64,000 nt of DNA from Anopheles merus (Eukaryota; Arthropoda; Insecta; Diptera; Culicidae). A model generated the notes under the pieces. The model did not search any database and was not told the origin of the DNA. It saw only the letters and a program-made list of their open reading frames with translations. Of the stretch, positions 1-9,946 are shown piece after piece. The position numbers and the translations under genes were made by a program. Position 1 is the first letter of the stretch. Each line of letters begins with the position of its first letter. The stretch lies in contig NC_054082.1 of the NCBI RefSeq assembly GCF_017562075.2, forward strand, positions 46,771,793 to 46,835,792, in the 5' to 3' direction.

Positions 1-90
1 CGAAGGAATGAGGACGCACCCTTATCAGCAGCGCAACAATGTCTTATCGCACTTGCTACCCCACACCAAGAACCTTCTTCTATAACCCAC

Positions 91-252
91 CTTTGGTCCC
101 ATCGTGACGGCAACGGCATCTGCTAGCACATCGACACCCTGCAGCATTAGGGCACGTACTTCAGGCCCAAAGCGTACATCCTTAGCGTAGCCACGGCTGG
201 CAGCGACCTGTCGGGCGGCAGCAACACGCAAGACTGTTGGCAAACGGAACAT
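91..252 (-). CDS. Hsp60: Hsp60 (mitochondrial 60 kDa chaperonin), first coding exon, partial
   Basis: This exon encodes the N terminus of the mitochondrial matrix chaperonin that folds imported proteins as a ring with Hsp10. The start ATG is at 250-252. The first part (MFRLPTVLRVAAARQVAASR) is a basic, Ser/Ala-rich mitochondrial targeting peptide. After it comes the strongly conserved start of the mature protein, GYAKDVRFGPEVRALML, then QGVDVLADAVAVTMGPK. The exon ends at a good donor, AAAG|GTGGGT, at 91/90, and the remaining gene lies beyond the left edge. An acceptor (TATTCCAG|AAATG) just upstream of the ATG at 254/255 shows that at least one 5' UTR intron precedes this exon. The identity is certain from the protein. 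The upstream UTR exon is inferred (see the entry at 255-1560). Confidence 0.93.
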
Positions 253-254
253 TT

Positions 255-1560
255 CTGGAATAGAGTGAAAAATAAGAAACAATTTAGAAAAACGGTAAGA
301 TTGCTATATTTATGTGATTTTATTAAGTAAATAAACTTATGAGATACATGAAACAGCAAGAGAGCGCGATCGACATCGCATTATCCCTCCTTTACTTCTA
401 ATACAGTTTACAGTGTAAAAACGGCCCTCATCCCTACACTTCATCCTCAAAAACCAGGCAAATTCGACCGAATGCCAGCAATTTCCGCATTGCTTAGTGG
501 TTTCAAATTGAACCCGCGCAACGGCTGATCGTGCTCGAGATCGCGCTGCTTTGCAACCAGCAGCTTCTGCTCCATGCGTATCCGTTCGATCTCCGCCTCC
601 GTCGTTTGCTGATCCTTGCGCAACAGCTCAACCGCGGTGTGGCGGTCGCGTTTCATGAGCATCGAACCGATCGTTATCCAAACGCGCTGCTGCGTCTCGG
701 GAATGTGCTTCTCGATCAGCCGGAGCGCCTCGCGCGTATCCTGCCGCCGTTTGTCCAGCTCCACCAGCTCTTGCTTGTAGGCCAAAATTCGGTCGGCAAC
801 GCGCTCTGTTTCCAGTAAGATTTCCGTCAGCTTGCGCTGATCGGATACTTTCGTTTCCATGGCAAAGAAGGGCATACGTAGTTGACCCTAGCAACCGGCG
901 CACACCATGTGCGTAAGAAGGCACCGCAGCAGTTGCGAATGTACGAGCAATAGGGACTTTGGCTTTGCCGGTTCTGTCAGGAGCGTGTGTACGATAGGAA
1001 AGGCGATTGCAGAATAAGACAAAAGGAAATATTAGAAAGCAAGCATCTGAACGAGGAATCCATCAACCAATTCCTCCATAATGTAACTACTTCAACATCA
1101 AATCATTGATAACCAAAAGCTAAGTGAAGCGACGTGTACTGCATCGGCCCATTACCACACGCATTCGGCATGGGAGGCAATGGATCGGAGTTACGTAATT
1201 ACGCAAGCACATGAGGGGTCGTCCGTCCGGGATTGCTTACCGGAGTGTGAATGAAAACTCTACAATTTCACCATAAAATTAAGCATCAACATTTACAGGT
1301 ACAAAAGGAATGTGGCCTCCCATTCCCCGTCACTATCATTATTGTACAAAAATATTATTTCGCATCCAGTGTACCGCAACGAGCCGGCACACTGCGAGGA
1401 TGATGAAATGTTCTGGAAAACACGAGAACTACCACAGACACACCGTGCCCAACACGCGACAATCGGTGTGCATAAAAACCTAACCTAAAACAAACGCGTC
1501 TTCGATGCACTTCAGTAAACCTTTTAAAACATGCTTGCTTCGCACTTTTTCTAGACTTAC
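255..1560 (-). other. Candidate Hsp60 5' UTR intron enclosing PDRG1
   Basis: On the minus strand a strong donor, CAGCG|GTAAGTCTAG, lies at 1561/1560. The next clear acceptor of matching quality is the one immediately before the Hsp60 ATG (254/255). This makes a 1.3-kb 5' UTR intron that contains the whole PDRG1 gene in the same orientation. A weaker acceptor-like site (TTGCTAG|GGTC, exon from 887) lies 12 nt before the PDRG1 ATG, so the same leader exon might also be spliced to PDRG1. The splice sites are seen; the pairing is inferred. Apart from PDRG1, the 876-1560 part holds no coding frame that I can recognise. Confidence 0.45.
447..875 (-). CDS. PDRG1: PDRG1-like prefoldin-family protein
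   Basis: A complete single-exon frame of 142 aa, close to the usual PDRG1 length of about 133. PDRG1 is a beta-type prefoldin-like subunit of the R2TP/URI prefoldin-like complex, which helps assemble RNA polymerases and PIKK kinases. The support is an all-helical coiled-coil N half (around residues 15-60, with LDKRRQDTREALRLIEKH), a central beta-hairpin region (WITIGSMLMKRDRHTAVELL), a second coiled coil (KDQQTTEAEIERIR), and the C-terminal signature LRGFNLKPLSNAEI typical of the family. Translation could start at 875 or at the in-frame ATG five codons later (METKV). An AATAAA on this strand (319-324) gives a likely poly(A) site about 50 nt before the Hsp60 coding-exon acceptor. The gene therefore sits tightly upstream of Hsp60 on the same strand. 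Confidence 0.88.
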   Translation of the reverse strand: MPFFAMETKVSDQRKLTEILLETERVADRILAYKQELVELDKRRQDTREALRLIEKHIPETQQRVWITIGSMLMKRDRHTAVELLRKDQQTTEAEIERIRMEQKLLVAKQRDLEHDQPLRGFNLKPLSNAEIAGIRSNLPGF

Positions 1561-1688
1561 CGCTGTTTTGAGATGATACTTTTAGCACAAGTTATACACA
1601 AAAACTTTCCCTATTCCCGGTTTCTCGTTCCGGAGCGCTGGTCTCGTGCGTGGATACACCTCGTTTTTCGGGTGGCTGTGAAATGACA

Positions 1689-1695
1689 ATCGATA
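1689..1695 (-). promoter_or_regulatory. DRE-like core (TATCGAT) near the inferred Hsp60/PDRG1 promoter
   Basis: The minus strand reads TATCGAT about 130 nt upstream of the leader-exon donor at 1561. The DNA replication-related element (TATCGATA) is a common core-promoter motif of TATA-less housekeeping genes in flies. The last base differs here. No clear heat-shock element was found in 1562-1800. Confidence 0.3.
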
Positions 1696-1779
1696 GAAAC
1701 TTTCGGGTTCGGTTACCATTCGCCCCGGCAAATGGTGCAGAGCTGGTGGTCTCCTTCGTTCCGACCCACCATGACAGCT

Positions 1780-2553
1780 GTCAAATGTGACAATTCACAC
1801 AGCGGGCATATTGTAGGGGTCCTATGACCCATATTTTATATGAATGTTTTTATTGGACAATGTTTGTTCCATTTTATTCCAATTTCTGCTAAAAAATGAT
1901 AATCCTAGTCAATATCAAGTTAGAATTATAACTTCATCTCTCTCAAAATAGCGTTTATCATTCTAAATTGCGCCCCCTACAAAACGTTCCGGTTTTATCG
2001 TTCTAGCAAACAAATAGCCATGTGTGCTATAATTAAAGGATATAGGTACAGTAGAGCGGCGATTATCAGGAGTGGATCAATTGGCGGACGGATGAACCGG
2101 CGGGCTGCTTAACCAAGCACATGAATTTAACAGCTGTTCAATGGTGGACAAGGTGGATGAAAGAGATCATCGAAGGTATCGGGGAGCTCGTTTGTCGCTC
2201 ATGAGTGGACAGGGTTGTACCACTAGAATGGGCCGATCAAAACCGAGAAGGTTTTCTAATTTTTGATCATAGAGGGCTATGAAATGAGTGAAAATGAGCG
2301 ACGCGGCGAACGTTCCCGGGAACGAACGAGCTCCCCGATACGGCCGCAGGTGATGGAATCTAGATAATTTGGACAATTTGCCACTTGATACAGTAAAACG
2401 TTGATTATCGGCTTTACCGTGCACATAAATTTGACAGCTGTTCAATCGTGGCGAACATTTGAAGCTATAGTCAAGCTGGAAAAGCGGGGCAAAATGGCAC
2501 TGTTAAGGATTTTGCCTTATGCACAAGTGGTACAGGCAGAACTTGACCGACAA
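1780..2553. other. Intergenic spacer with a duplicated fragment
   Basis: There is no convincing coding frame. The stretch around 2119-2154 recurs in altered form around 2419-2450: both hold GCACAT(G)AATTT followed by AACAGCTGTTCAAT or GACAGCTGTTCAAT and then a GTGG. A GATTATC word lies about 50 bases or less before each. This is an old dispersed or segmental repeat. Confidence 0.4.
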
Positions 2554-2945
2554 CCCAAGCGCCACAGATTAAGCTTAAATGACTGGTAAATCGAATATCC
2601 ATATAAAAAACGAGTGCTCCATAGCTTTATTGGTTTGCTCAATTGATAGCGTATTACAACTCATCATTATATTACTGTCCTTTTCTTGCAATGTGTTTCG
2701 ACAAGTTCATCTTATCATGGCTACTTGTTTCGCGTGAATCATACATAAAGTTCATGTTTTTCTGTAAAGGCCGGGCTACACCCAAGCGCCACAGATTAAG
2801 CTTAAACGACTGGAAAATTGAATATCCATAGGAAAAAAATGAAAGCTTCACAGCTTCATTGGTTTGATCAATAGATGGCGTATTACAACTCATCATTATA
2901 TTGCTATCCTTTCCTTGCAATGTGTTTCGACAAGTTTCATCTTAT
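2554..2945. repeat. Direct duplication of a ~163-bp unit, period 227 bp
   Basis: The block starting CCCAAGCGCCACAGATTAAG at 2554 recurs at 2781. It stays recognisable to the CGACAAGTT(T)CATCTTAT end at about 2716 and 2945. The copies differ by scattered substitutions and small indels, so the duplication is old. The 65 bp between them are not duplicated and end in AAGGCCGGGCTACA. A reverse-complement match to that word lies at the edge of the MITE near 3563-3575. Confidence 0.75.
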
Positions 2946-3368
2946 AATGACCTTTATAGCCTTCTAACTTTCTGAGCAAAAATCTATATGAATGGTCGTG
3001 TGGTCAGATACGTGGGTATCAACACCAATGACCATTGCTCAAATCTCACTTGCTTCAGTGCTGGTGGTTTCCGTTGGAGTTTAGTATTTAAACAATCGTA
3101 TCGCCGTTCTAGTTCTAGCGATGCATAACTTCAATGCGAAACCATACAACAGTACAGAGGAAATGAGAAAGCTCTCCTCCAAGCGATGAAGCTCAACTGG
3201 TTGGGGTATCCCACAAACAGATGGCGCCACCAGCTTTTTTGCTATTTTTAGAATGCATGAGTCGTTTGCCGTCTGCTAAACGAAGTCTTTCTATATTCCG
3301 TTTAGGTAGAGAATTTGAGGCGTTTAGAAGCCGTTTAGTGGTCGTTTAGTGGATTTGTGGCACTTGGG

Positions 3369-3561
3369 CATTGATCGTACTCGCAAGTGTAATTTCGATT
3401 TTCACTAGCGCATCTGTCGGCGGCTGACCGAAGCATTTTGCCAAACTACTTAATTTTGAGATCCGGCATGACCACTCTCTCGAGGACCAAAAAAAGCTTC
3501 TACCAGCTTCCGCCAGATGCGCTAGTGAAAATCAAAATTATACTACGGAGTACGGTCAATG
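3369..3561. mobile_element. MITE-like element with ~58-bp imperfect terminal inverted repeats
   Basis: The left arm (about 3369-3425, containing GATTTTCACTAGCGCATCTG) is mirrored by the right arm (about 3504-3561, containing CAGATGCGCTAGTGAAAATC). The inner 21 bases match perfectly. The similarity extends outward through CATTGATCGTACTCG and its counterpart CATTGACCGTACTCC. Only about 80 bp lies between the arms, with no coding capacity. I could not see a clear target duplication, so the family is unassigned. Confidence 0.7.
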
Positions 3562-4347
3562 TAGCCCGGCCTTAATGTTTTATATTTTATTTTATATATA
3601 ATATTTTAATTGTTCATTTATTCAAGTTTTTGAAATCTTATGTTATGAATCGTTCATTGGTAGCATTAAGCATTGTTTTTGGCGTTTTCAATCTTTAGAA
3701 GTCATTAACTGCGTGTTAATTTGCCAATAATCCAGGTGACCATATCGCCCCACCTAACCACTTTCCCCTAGGTTCCCCTAAACATTTTTTTGTGAAGCTG
3801 TCTAGTGTCTAGTATAATTTTCGATAATAATATTCTACTAATGGTTAATCGATTGATTCAAAGTGAATTGTTAGTAACTCGATTGAGTTTTCCGTCCGGT
3901 CCCGAGCTGCCCGGATAATCGACGTTCTAGTGTACTCGATATCCTCGTAATGATTAACGGGATGCTCCTGTATATAATTTTGGCCAAATATGTCACGCAA
4001 CAAGCCCGTAGTTAGCCATGACCGTGCAGCGCTGCGCACCAGTCCCAGTGTGGTTTAAAGGGAAACAAAAGAGCCCGAATGTGCAACGGTAAGTTTTCAT
4101 TCATAAAAAGACCGGCAAAATTTATCAATGAACGAAAACGCGCACTTTTGCAACTAGCTACTCGTCCGGTGTAGACGTGCTTCTTTGTACCATTCGTTCG
4201 TCCGTGTTCGTGTGTGTCCGTGCGTGTCCAGTGCCCTTTGTCTTTTTGTTAATTTAAAAGAATCAGCTTTTAAAGCCATTTAAAGGGCCATCAAAGAAAA
4301 GTTGTTTTTCAGAGTTTTTAGAAGTTGGTTTTAATTTGTTCCAAAAA
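3562..4347. other. AT-rich spacer and probable 5' UTR of the nanos-like gene
   Basis: Most of this is AT-rich intergenic sequence. A minus-strand open frame at 3845-4039 has fairly protein-like composition but no recognisable domain, and its only start is GTG. The final 150 bases before 4348 are GT-rich and then AT-rich, and are taken as leader of the + gene. No TATA box is obvious. Confidence 0.35.
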
Positions 4348-5050
4348 ATGTACACCATACGCGAGGAAACGTTCGAGCTGGTGAAGGAGGTGGTGCTCAG
4401 TGAGGAGGATCCATCCGCATGCGGTGCGCTGGTGCCATCGAAGCTTACAAGCCATATAGTGTGGAAAGACCACCGAATGGTGGATTCCGTGAATGAAATG
4501 TTGGCTGAGCTCAGATTGACGGACGATCTTTCCAAGCTTCTGTTTGCACACTCGGCGGCGTCTGGCGCGACTTTTGCCCCTGAATTGTCACCAACCGATT
4601 CAGATGGGTCGAGCAGTTACTCGCTCTTCAGCAGTGGCTCTTCCGAGCTGGATAACGAAAACATGAGGATGGTGTGGAACGAGCTGGCCAGCGATGATGC
4701 CCAACAGGACGGGTGCGAATTCTGCACAATCGAGCCGAGTGATAGGTAACAGGCGCTTATCGCACGCGAGTGGCAGTAGCATTACTAATTATTCTCTTTT
4801 TTTCCTCTCTTTTTTTCCTTTTCTAGACAATTCTATGTCAAGCATCAGACTTATGTGAACGGAAAGCTCTGCTGTCCTGTACTGACGGCTTGGGAAATGT
4901 TAGTACGCTTAAATAATTTATACATGTTTTTCAATAACGCATTTCTTTGCTTACAGATCTCAACGTGACACAGCGGCTAAAAAAATTGCCATTAAAGAGT
5001 ATGGGTTGTGTTTTAAAACCACCAAACAGCAAAAGTGCAGCAAGAACTGA
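4348..5050 (+). CDS. Nanos-like protein with a single CCHC zinc finger
   Basis: Three exons (4348-4745, 4827-4898, 4957-5050) join in phase to 187 aa. The acceptors are good (TTTTCTAG, TTGCTTACAG) and the donors are GTAACA and GTTAGT. The N-terminal ~125 residues are acidic and Ser-rich, without a known domain. Then comes CEFC-x12-H-x8-CCPVLTAW, which fits the first of the two CCHC fingers of Nanos translational repressors, including the Tyr before His, the Gly-Lys turn and the CPxL motif. Where the second finger (C-x2-C-x7-H-x4-C) should follow, the third exon encodes a Lys-rich tail (DTAAKKIAIKEYGLCFKTTK) and stops. Nanos proteins act with Pumilio and CCR4-NOT on germline mRNAs; a one-finger version may not bind RNA normally. 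It could be a diverged paralogue, or the last exon could be mis-modelled. Confidence 0.5.
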
Positions 5051-6163
5051 AAACCTCGAAATTGTACTTTTTTTTTCTAGATTCCGACATTTTTATATTC
5101 ATTATTTTATTTCACATACGGCTGTTGGTTAGTCAAAGGTTCTAACTTTTGTAGGATTAGGCATTTTTTATTGTACTTAGCCAAATGCAACACCATGTTC
5201 CTTATTTATTTTAAAAATTTCTCACAATGTTCGTACAATTGAACCAATCGATAATTGCTAGGCCATGTTTTAAATATTCACTCGTAATTTAATGATCCTA
5301 CACCACTATGAATTAAAACGTATGAAATGAATTATATATTTAAAAGTAACAGAAGCCTTCTTTACAGTACAAACTGCAAATACAAACTAACAAGATTAGG
5401 GTAGTTTAAGGATGATAGAAAGGGCAAACTAGTTAGATAGGGATTTTTAACGATATTGTTATATGATATTGAAGGTGATGGTGTTGGAGAAGAGCAAACA
5501 ATCAAATTCGATACATTAGTTTTCAAGACATTAATACGTATCATAAAATGGAAATTATAAATCAATCGCTACAATTACAAAACAAAGGTATTATAATTGT
5601 TTCATAACCCAGATACATGATTAGAACAAACGATTCAAAGAAAAAAGTATAGTAAAAAAGTAAAAGATTAGAAAAGGGTATTATATAGAGGTCTTTAGAA
5701 TTGTAAAATGGTACAGGATGAAAAGAGCATCCTTCTGTCATGAGCGATATAATCAACAATCAAAATATAGTAGATTAAAATCAGTTTTCTTATGTAAGTA
5801 AACCAATTTTGTAACACTTTTCAACAAGGATAACATGTTTTTTTAATTGTAAACGTTAAAGTTGTTGTTTTTGTATTATTATTTACCTCTCTCAACCATT
5901 TAAGGCAAGTGATTTCTTGATGGACGCTTGCAAATTGAAGAAGAGAAAAAAAACACACACACACGTAAACTGCAATGGACTCTTGAATAGTTTAAATGTA
6001 ATTCTTCTGCAAAAAAGCGTTTCAATGTTTAGAATCGATTTTTCTGCAACAAATACAGAAAACAGTCAGACAGTTATAACAGAGTTTGTGTAGGGGTTTT
6101 GTTAATTTAGTGATATCAAAATTTTAAGTTTGAGATTAGATACATGTCCAAGATCCAATGAAG
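5051..6163. other. AT-rich intergenic spacer
   Basis: This is AT-rich sequence downstream of the nanos-like gene, probably including its 3' UTR. I see short A/T runs and no recognisable coding frame, RNA gene or repeat structure. Confidence 0.5.
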
Positions 6164-6171
6164 TTCTATTA

Positions 6172-6431
6172 CAGGGGTCTCCAAACTCCTTTAATGCGGC
6201 CGCGAGGACTAAATATCTTTCTTTTCTAACTGATTTTTTTTTTACTTTTGAAAGATGTAAATCAAGATTCAATAAAAGAAAGCTGCTGAAATTTGATATA
6301 TTTCAATAGTATTTTCTTAATAAAACAAGATTTGAACTTCCACTCATTCTAAAGGTAGCGTCAAAATGACCCTCAACAAGGTTGATTGTGAAGCAATACG
6401 GCCCGCGAACTGAAAAGTTTGGAACCCCCTG
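6172..6431. mobile_element. hAT-type MITE, 260 bp, with perfect 8-bp target duplication
   Basis: The left end CAGGGGTCTCCAAACT and the right end (reverse complement CAGGGGGTTCCAAACT) match at 14 of 16 bases. The element is flanked on both sides by TTCTATTA (6164-6171 and 6432-6439), an exact 8-bp target duplication. The CAG..CTG ends plus an 8-bp duplication are diagnostic of the hAT superfamily. The interior (AT-rich, with a NotI-like GCGGCCGC near the left end) has no transposase, so this is a non-autonomous copy. Confidence 0.9.
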
Positions 6432-6439
6432 TTCTATTA

Positions 6440-6862
6440 GCATAAAACATATTACAAGCGCTCTAGTCATGCTACACAATCGAGCAGTGACGGTGAATAA
6501 AAAGCAAATAGTAGAGTTTATTCTCAGTTTTGAATAAAATATTTGTTTAAACATGTTATACAACTTTTACACGTTTTCTTCTGATCTACAATAAAATATT
6601 TGGTCCTGAATCTAATTATTTTAACACTTATCATCAGTATACTAATTCTACTAAATTTCTAACGCTATTTCCTACGCTAATTCCTACGCTGAATTCCTAC
6701 ACTATTTATACGCTGCACATTCACTACCGGCTATGGTTCATTGACTGGAAATGGAATTGTTTCGGTTACAGACCTGAACCAGGTCCAAATATCGTTTCAA
6801 ATCCGAATCCAGAACAGTTTCTGGTACTGTTCCTAAGTATAAATTAAATCGGGAGCTATTTC
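6440..6862. other. Intergenic spacer
   Basis: AT-rich sequence with short local repeats (CCTACGCTAATT-type words near 6665-6700) leading into the minisatellite. No coding frame is recognised. Confidence 0.4.
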
Positions 6863-7225
6863 CGGATCAGCATGGGTTCATGATCGATTCCAGGACCGGT
6901 ATGTGTTCAGTATCAGTTCCAGGTCCCTTATTGTTTTACTTTCAGTTCCAGAGCTGATATGGATGCATGAATAGTTCCCGGACTGGTATGGGTTCATGAT
7001 AGGTTCTAGGACCGGTATGTGATAATGATAGGTTCCAGGACCGGTATGGGTTCATGATAGGTTCCAGGACCGGTTTATGATATATTATAGGGCCGGTATG
7101 GGTTCAGTATCAGTTCCAGTACCTGAATGGGTCAATGGTAGGTTCCAGCACCGGTATTAGATCATGTGCAGTTCTTGAACCAGAAAAGGTGATGTATTGG
7201 TGTCAGGACCGGTATGGCTTTGATT
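6863..7225. repeat. Degenerate minisatellite, unit ~29 bp
   Basis: Around 7010-7075 the unit AGGACCGGTATGGGTTCATG plus ATAGGTTCC repeats in tandem with an exact 29-bp step. More diverged copies with insertions extend from about 6863 to 7225. The unit length is not a multiple of three and the frames are broken, so a coding origin is unlikely. Confidence 0.8.
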
Positions 7226-7758
7226 TTGGTTTTGGGTCTGTTAAGGGGTCGTCATAAGTACATAATTTTAATTGAGTTTCAAGACCATTGTTTTTAGCGT
7301 ACTCTTTACATTAAAGGGGATCTTTTAAATTTTGTTGTGTAGCCCTGTAACCTGGCCAAATTAACTAGTCATATTGAATTATATTGAAGCTTGCTTAACG
7401 ATGTGTGTAACATGACCGGATTAAATTTCTTATGTTAGAATTCTTTTGAAGCAAAAAAAGAAATGTATTTGAAGCATGCAATTTTTCTTATCAATCTGTC
7501 TGTTGCATAGAAGGAAACGGTTTGTGATTTGAACGTTCCACATTATGTTCCAGCTACACGGTGCCCCAGGGCATTTCTAATGGGTCCAAATCACCTCCTG
7601 ACAGTGATGTGCAATTGCAAAGTGCAATATTTAGCACCTGCATTAACGCTGCTAGACACATAACGGTACTGCTGCAAAAAGCATACCATGCAGCCTGTAC
7701 TTTCCTCGCGACTGTAGCTCATTTTAGTTGCACTGTGATTATCTGCACGATCAGTACC
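7226..7758. other. Spacer upstream of the first DM4/12 gene
   Basis: The frame of the first DM4/12 exon stays open upstream to 7561. That extension has no signal-peptide-like start and its first codon is not ATG, so I treat it as untranslated or intergenic. No clear TATA box is seen. Confidence 0.4.
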
Positions 7759-8534
7759 ATGTGGGGAGAACGTTGGTACCTAATCCTTCTCGGGATATCC
7801 TCTGTGGTGCTGTGGCGTTTCGCAGCATCATCATCCTTCACCATGGAACGCCAAGAACGTGCCGCTCTTGTGTTTCCCCGGGGCAGTTCAATGGGAGTAA
7901 GTGACACATTGAAAGCCCATGAAGAACAGTTCGGTTCGGTTTATTAAAGTATCTCGACTTATGTCCTAGTACCTTTTAGCCATCGCCATCCCACTGCTCG
8001 TGCCGGGTCGGAACATCTATCTCTCGCACAACTTCGAAGCGAACTACGGTGTCCCATCGAACGAGACGCAGTACTTTCTCTGGTATCAGCGCTTTAAGGA
8101 TAGCGGTTTTAACATCACCAAAGCGATCGCAACGAATCGACGGCGACGGAGCAGTGCTACTCAGCAGCCTGGGCTGAGCCGACGTTACTTCTACGACCAG
8201 CTCGAGGAGCGCATGCAGCTGTACGGGTTCAATGCGACCGGTTGCATGGAGCGGCTCATTTGTGAGATGTCGGAACTGCCACTCCACGAGCATAATGGTG
8301 TGTTTGGTGATGTGCTGAGTGTGATCTTAAGGTAGGGTTGGTTTGTATTAAAACTTTTTGAAAAAACGTGAAAATGCTATTTATTTACTTTTTTCCAGGC
8401 CATCGTCTTCCGTTCGCGAACCACTGCCCGTGTCGTACTACGAGGCGGAAACGCGAGGAGCCATTGAGGGATGCCACCGATATCGGGCATTTTGCCATAC
8501 AGATCTGCTCGGACTGGCATCAATTGTGCTGTAG
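7759..8534 (+). CDS. Secreted DM4/12-domain protein (cluster gene 1)
   Basis: Three exons (7759-7896, 7970-8331, 8399-8534) give 211 aa. The start is the ATG at 7759, because MWGERWYLILLGISSVVLWRF then begins the protein with a hydrophobic secretion-type segment. A basic RQER precedes LVFPRGSSMG, where the phase-0 intron falls. Exon 2 opens with a hydrophobic stretch (YLLAIAIPLLVPGRNIYLSH) and the NFEANYGVP motif. The DM4/12 core contains RRYFYDQLEERMQLYGFN, CMERLICE and HNGVFGDVLSVIL. A phase-2 intron precedes the last exon with SYYEAE and paired cysteines. The DM4/12 family is insect-specific and of unknown function. The RQER site is weaker than the RxKR of its paralogues. An AATAAA lies at 8615-8620. 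Confidence 0.85.
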
Positions 8535-8734
8535 TGCGTGCCACCGCCACGTTCCCATTTCTTTGCTCTCTGTCTTTGGCTAAACGCGCTTTGAACTCTC
8601 CAAAACGGGAAGAAAATAAAACCGGTTAATATAATTAGAGCTTCAAGCATCAGCGTTTTGTTTCTGTTGATAGGCCGAAAATTGTGTTGCAGTGGACTTG
8701 GAATGTTTAGTCGTGCTTAACGCTACCGAGCAGG

Positions 8735-9686
8735 ATGATCACCCTTTATCGCTGGCTAGTGATGTTGGCCGTACTGTCGATCGCGCTTAGTGACGGTGAT
8801 GCCCCAGAGCATGACGTTGTCAAGAGCCGCCAGAAACGTATTGTGTTTCCACTGAACGCTGCTATCGGTGTAAGACGGAATACGTTTGGGAGTGTGAATC
8901 AAGTTTACTAAAAAAAATAATGAATTGTTTCTACTTGTATTAGATCATTTTTGCCATTGCTGTACCGCTAGGCATACCGAGCAGGAACATCTTTATGTCG
9001 TACAATTTTGAGGGCAACTACAACAGTCCGCAAGATGCCAACGTCTTTACCGAGGGGTTCGGTAACTACGTAAGTACTGGCTGTTTTTTATGTGTGATCA
9101 AGTGAAAAATTCTTCAATTTCTAGTTATTTCTTCCGTCAGATAAAAGGTATCGTGGAACCACTCACCGCACCATCCGTCCCGGTAGAGCAGTATGGTATT
9201 AGAAAGCGAAGTGCGCAAGAAAGTGTGACTCGGCCCAAGATCACACCGCAAGTAACACGAAGGCAGATGTACAAAATGCTCCAGAAACAGCTTCAGGGGT
9301 ATAGTTTTGTTTAAAAGAACATTAATACTACATTCCCACATACTAATTCTTTATGCCATTTACAGCCAACACTATCATGGGAAGAAATGTCTGAAGCGCA
9401 TGATTTGTGAAGCGGCATTTCATCCCTTCAGTGAAGCTAATGGCGTTGTTGGAGACATAATGCAGATACTGTTAAGGTAGGGAATTCGTAAGTAAACCGC
9501 ATCAAACCGTGCTCAAACGGATCTAACAAAGGTTACATATATTGCAGTCCCTCGACTTCAATGGATGAATTGCTGCCGAAGGAGTATTTAATCGCGGAAG
9601 TTGCCGGACAGAATGGATCGTGCGACGAGTATCGACAAGACTGCCCAAAGGATCCGCTTGAGATTGTTAGTGTTTTGTTTGAATAA
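8735..9686 (+). CDS. Secreted DM4/12-domain protein (cluster gene 2)
   Basis: Five exons (8735-8869, 8944-9069, 9141-9298, 9366-9476, 9548-9686) give 222 aa. A signal peptide (MITLYRWLVMLAVLSIALSD) is followed by a furin-like site RQKR and IVFPLNAAIG. A phase-0 intron matching that of gene 1 comes next, then GIPSRNIFMSYNFEGNYNSP. The core contains RRQMYKMLQKQLQG, CLKRMICE and ANGVVGDIMQILL. The last exon has CDEYRQDCPKDPLEI, the second cysteine pair of the family. It has two introns more than gene 1 (after FGNY and within the core). The stop codon at 9684-9686 lies inside an AATAAA (9682-9687), so the 3' UTR could be only about 20 nt. The spacing to gene 1 is about 200 nt. Confidence 0.85.
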
Positions 9687-9938
9687 ATATTTTATGTATG
9701 CCTATACCTGGATGTTTCATTTGTTATTAGTGTTAAGACACCTCTTTCGGAAGTTGATAAGTAATCTGCCGTGTATATAATCTGGGATCCATTGGAAGCA
9801 TTCCTTTTTTCCCATTTTGATTGACAGCTTTATACTTGTCACTGCTATAGAGCCAATATGTTCTCTCTAAAAGCAATATGTTCTCTCTCTCTCAGCCCTC
9901 GGTGACCTATTTAAGGAAATATGTCAGTGGCTCCGAAC

Positions 9939-9946
9939 TGACGTCA
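9939..9946. promoter_or_regulatory. CRE-type palindrome TGACGTCA upstream of cluster gene 3
   Basis: A perfect TGACGTCA, the full CREB/ATF or bZIP half-site palindrome, lies 157 nt upstream of the ATG at 10103. A TATTTAAG box lies close by (about 9908). Function is inferred only from the motif. The rest of the 9687-10102 spacer holds two near-copies of CAATATGTTCTCTCT (about 9855 and 9876) and nothing else notable. Confidence 0.35.

Noticed and set aside
885..899. X-box-like GTTGACCCTAGCAAC upstream of PDRG1
   Set aside because: The left half deviates from the consensus and PDRG1 is not a cilium gene; it also overlaps a possible splice acceptor.
1764..1775. TGACAGCTGTCA palindrome
   Set aside because: The core recurs elsewhere in the window (for example near 2431 and 11286) and is likely a common repeat or chance word rather than a specific site.
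1600..1800. Search for heat-shock elements in the Hsp60 upstream region
   Set aside because: GAA/TTC-like triplets occur, but not with the 5-bp alternating spacing needed.
3845..4039. 64-aa minus frame with protein-like composition
   Set aside because: Only a GTG start, no domain and no splice partners found.
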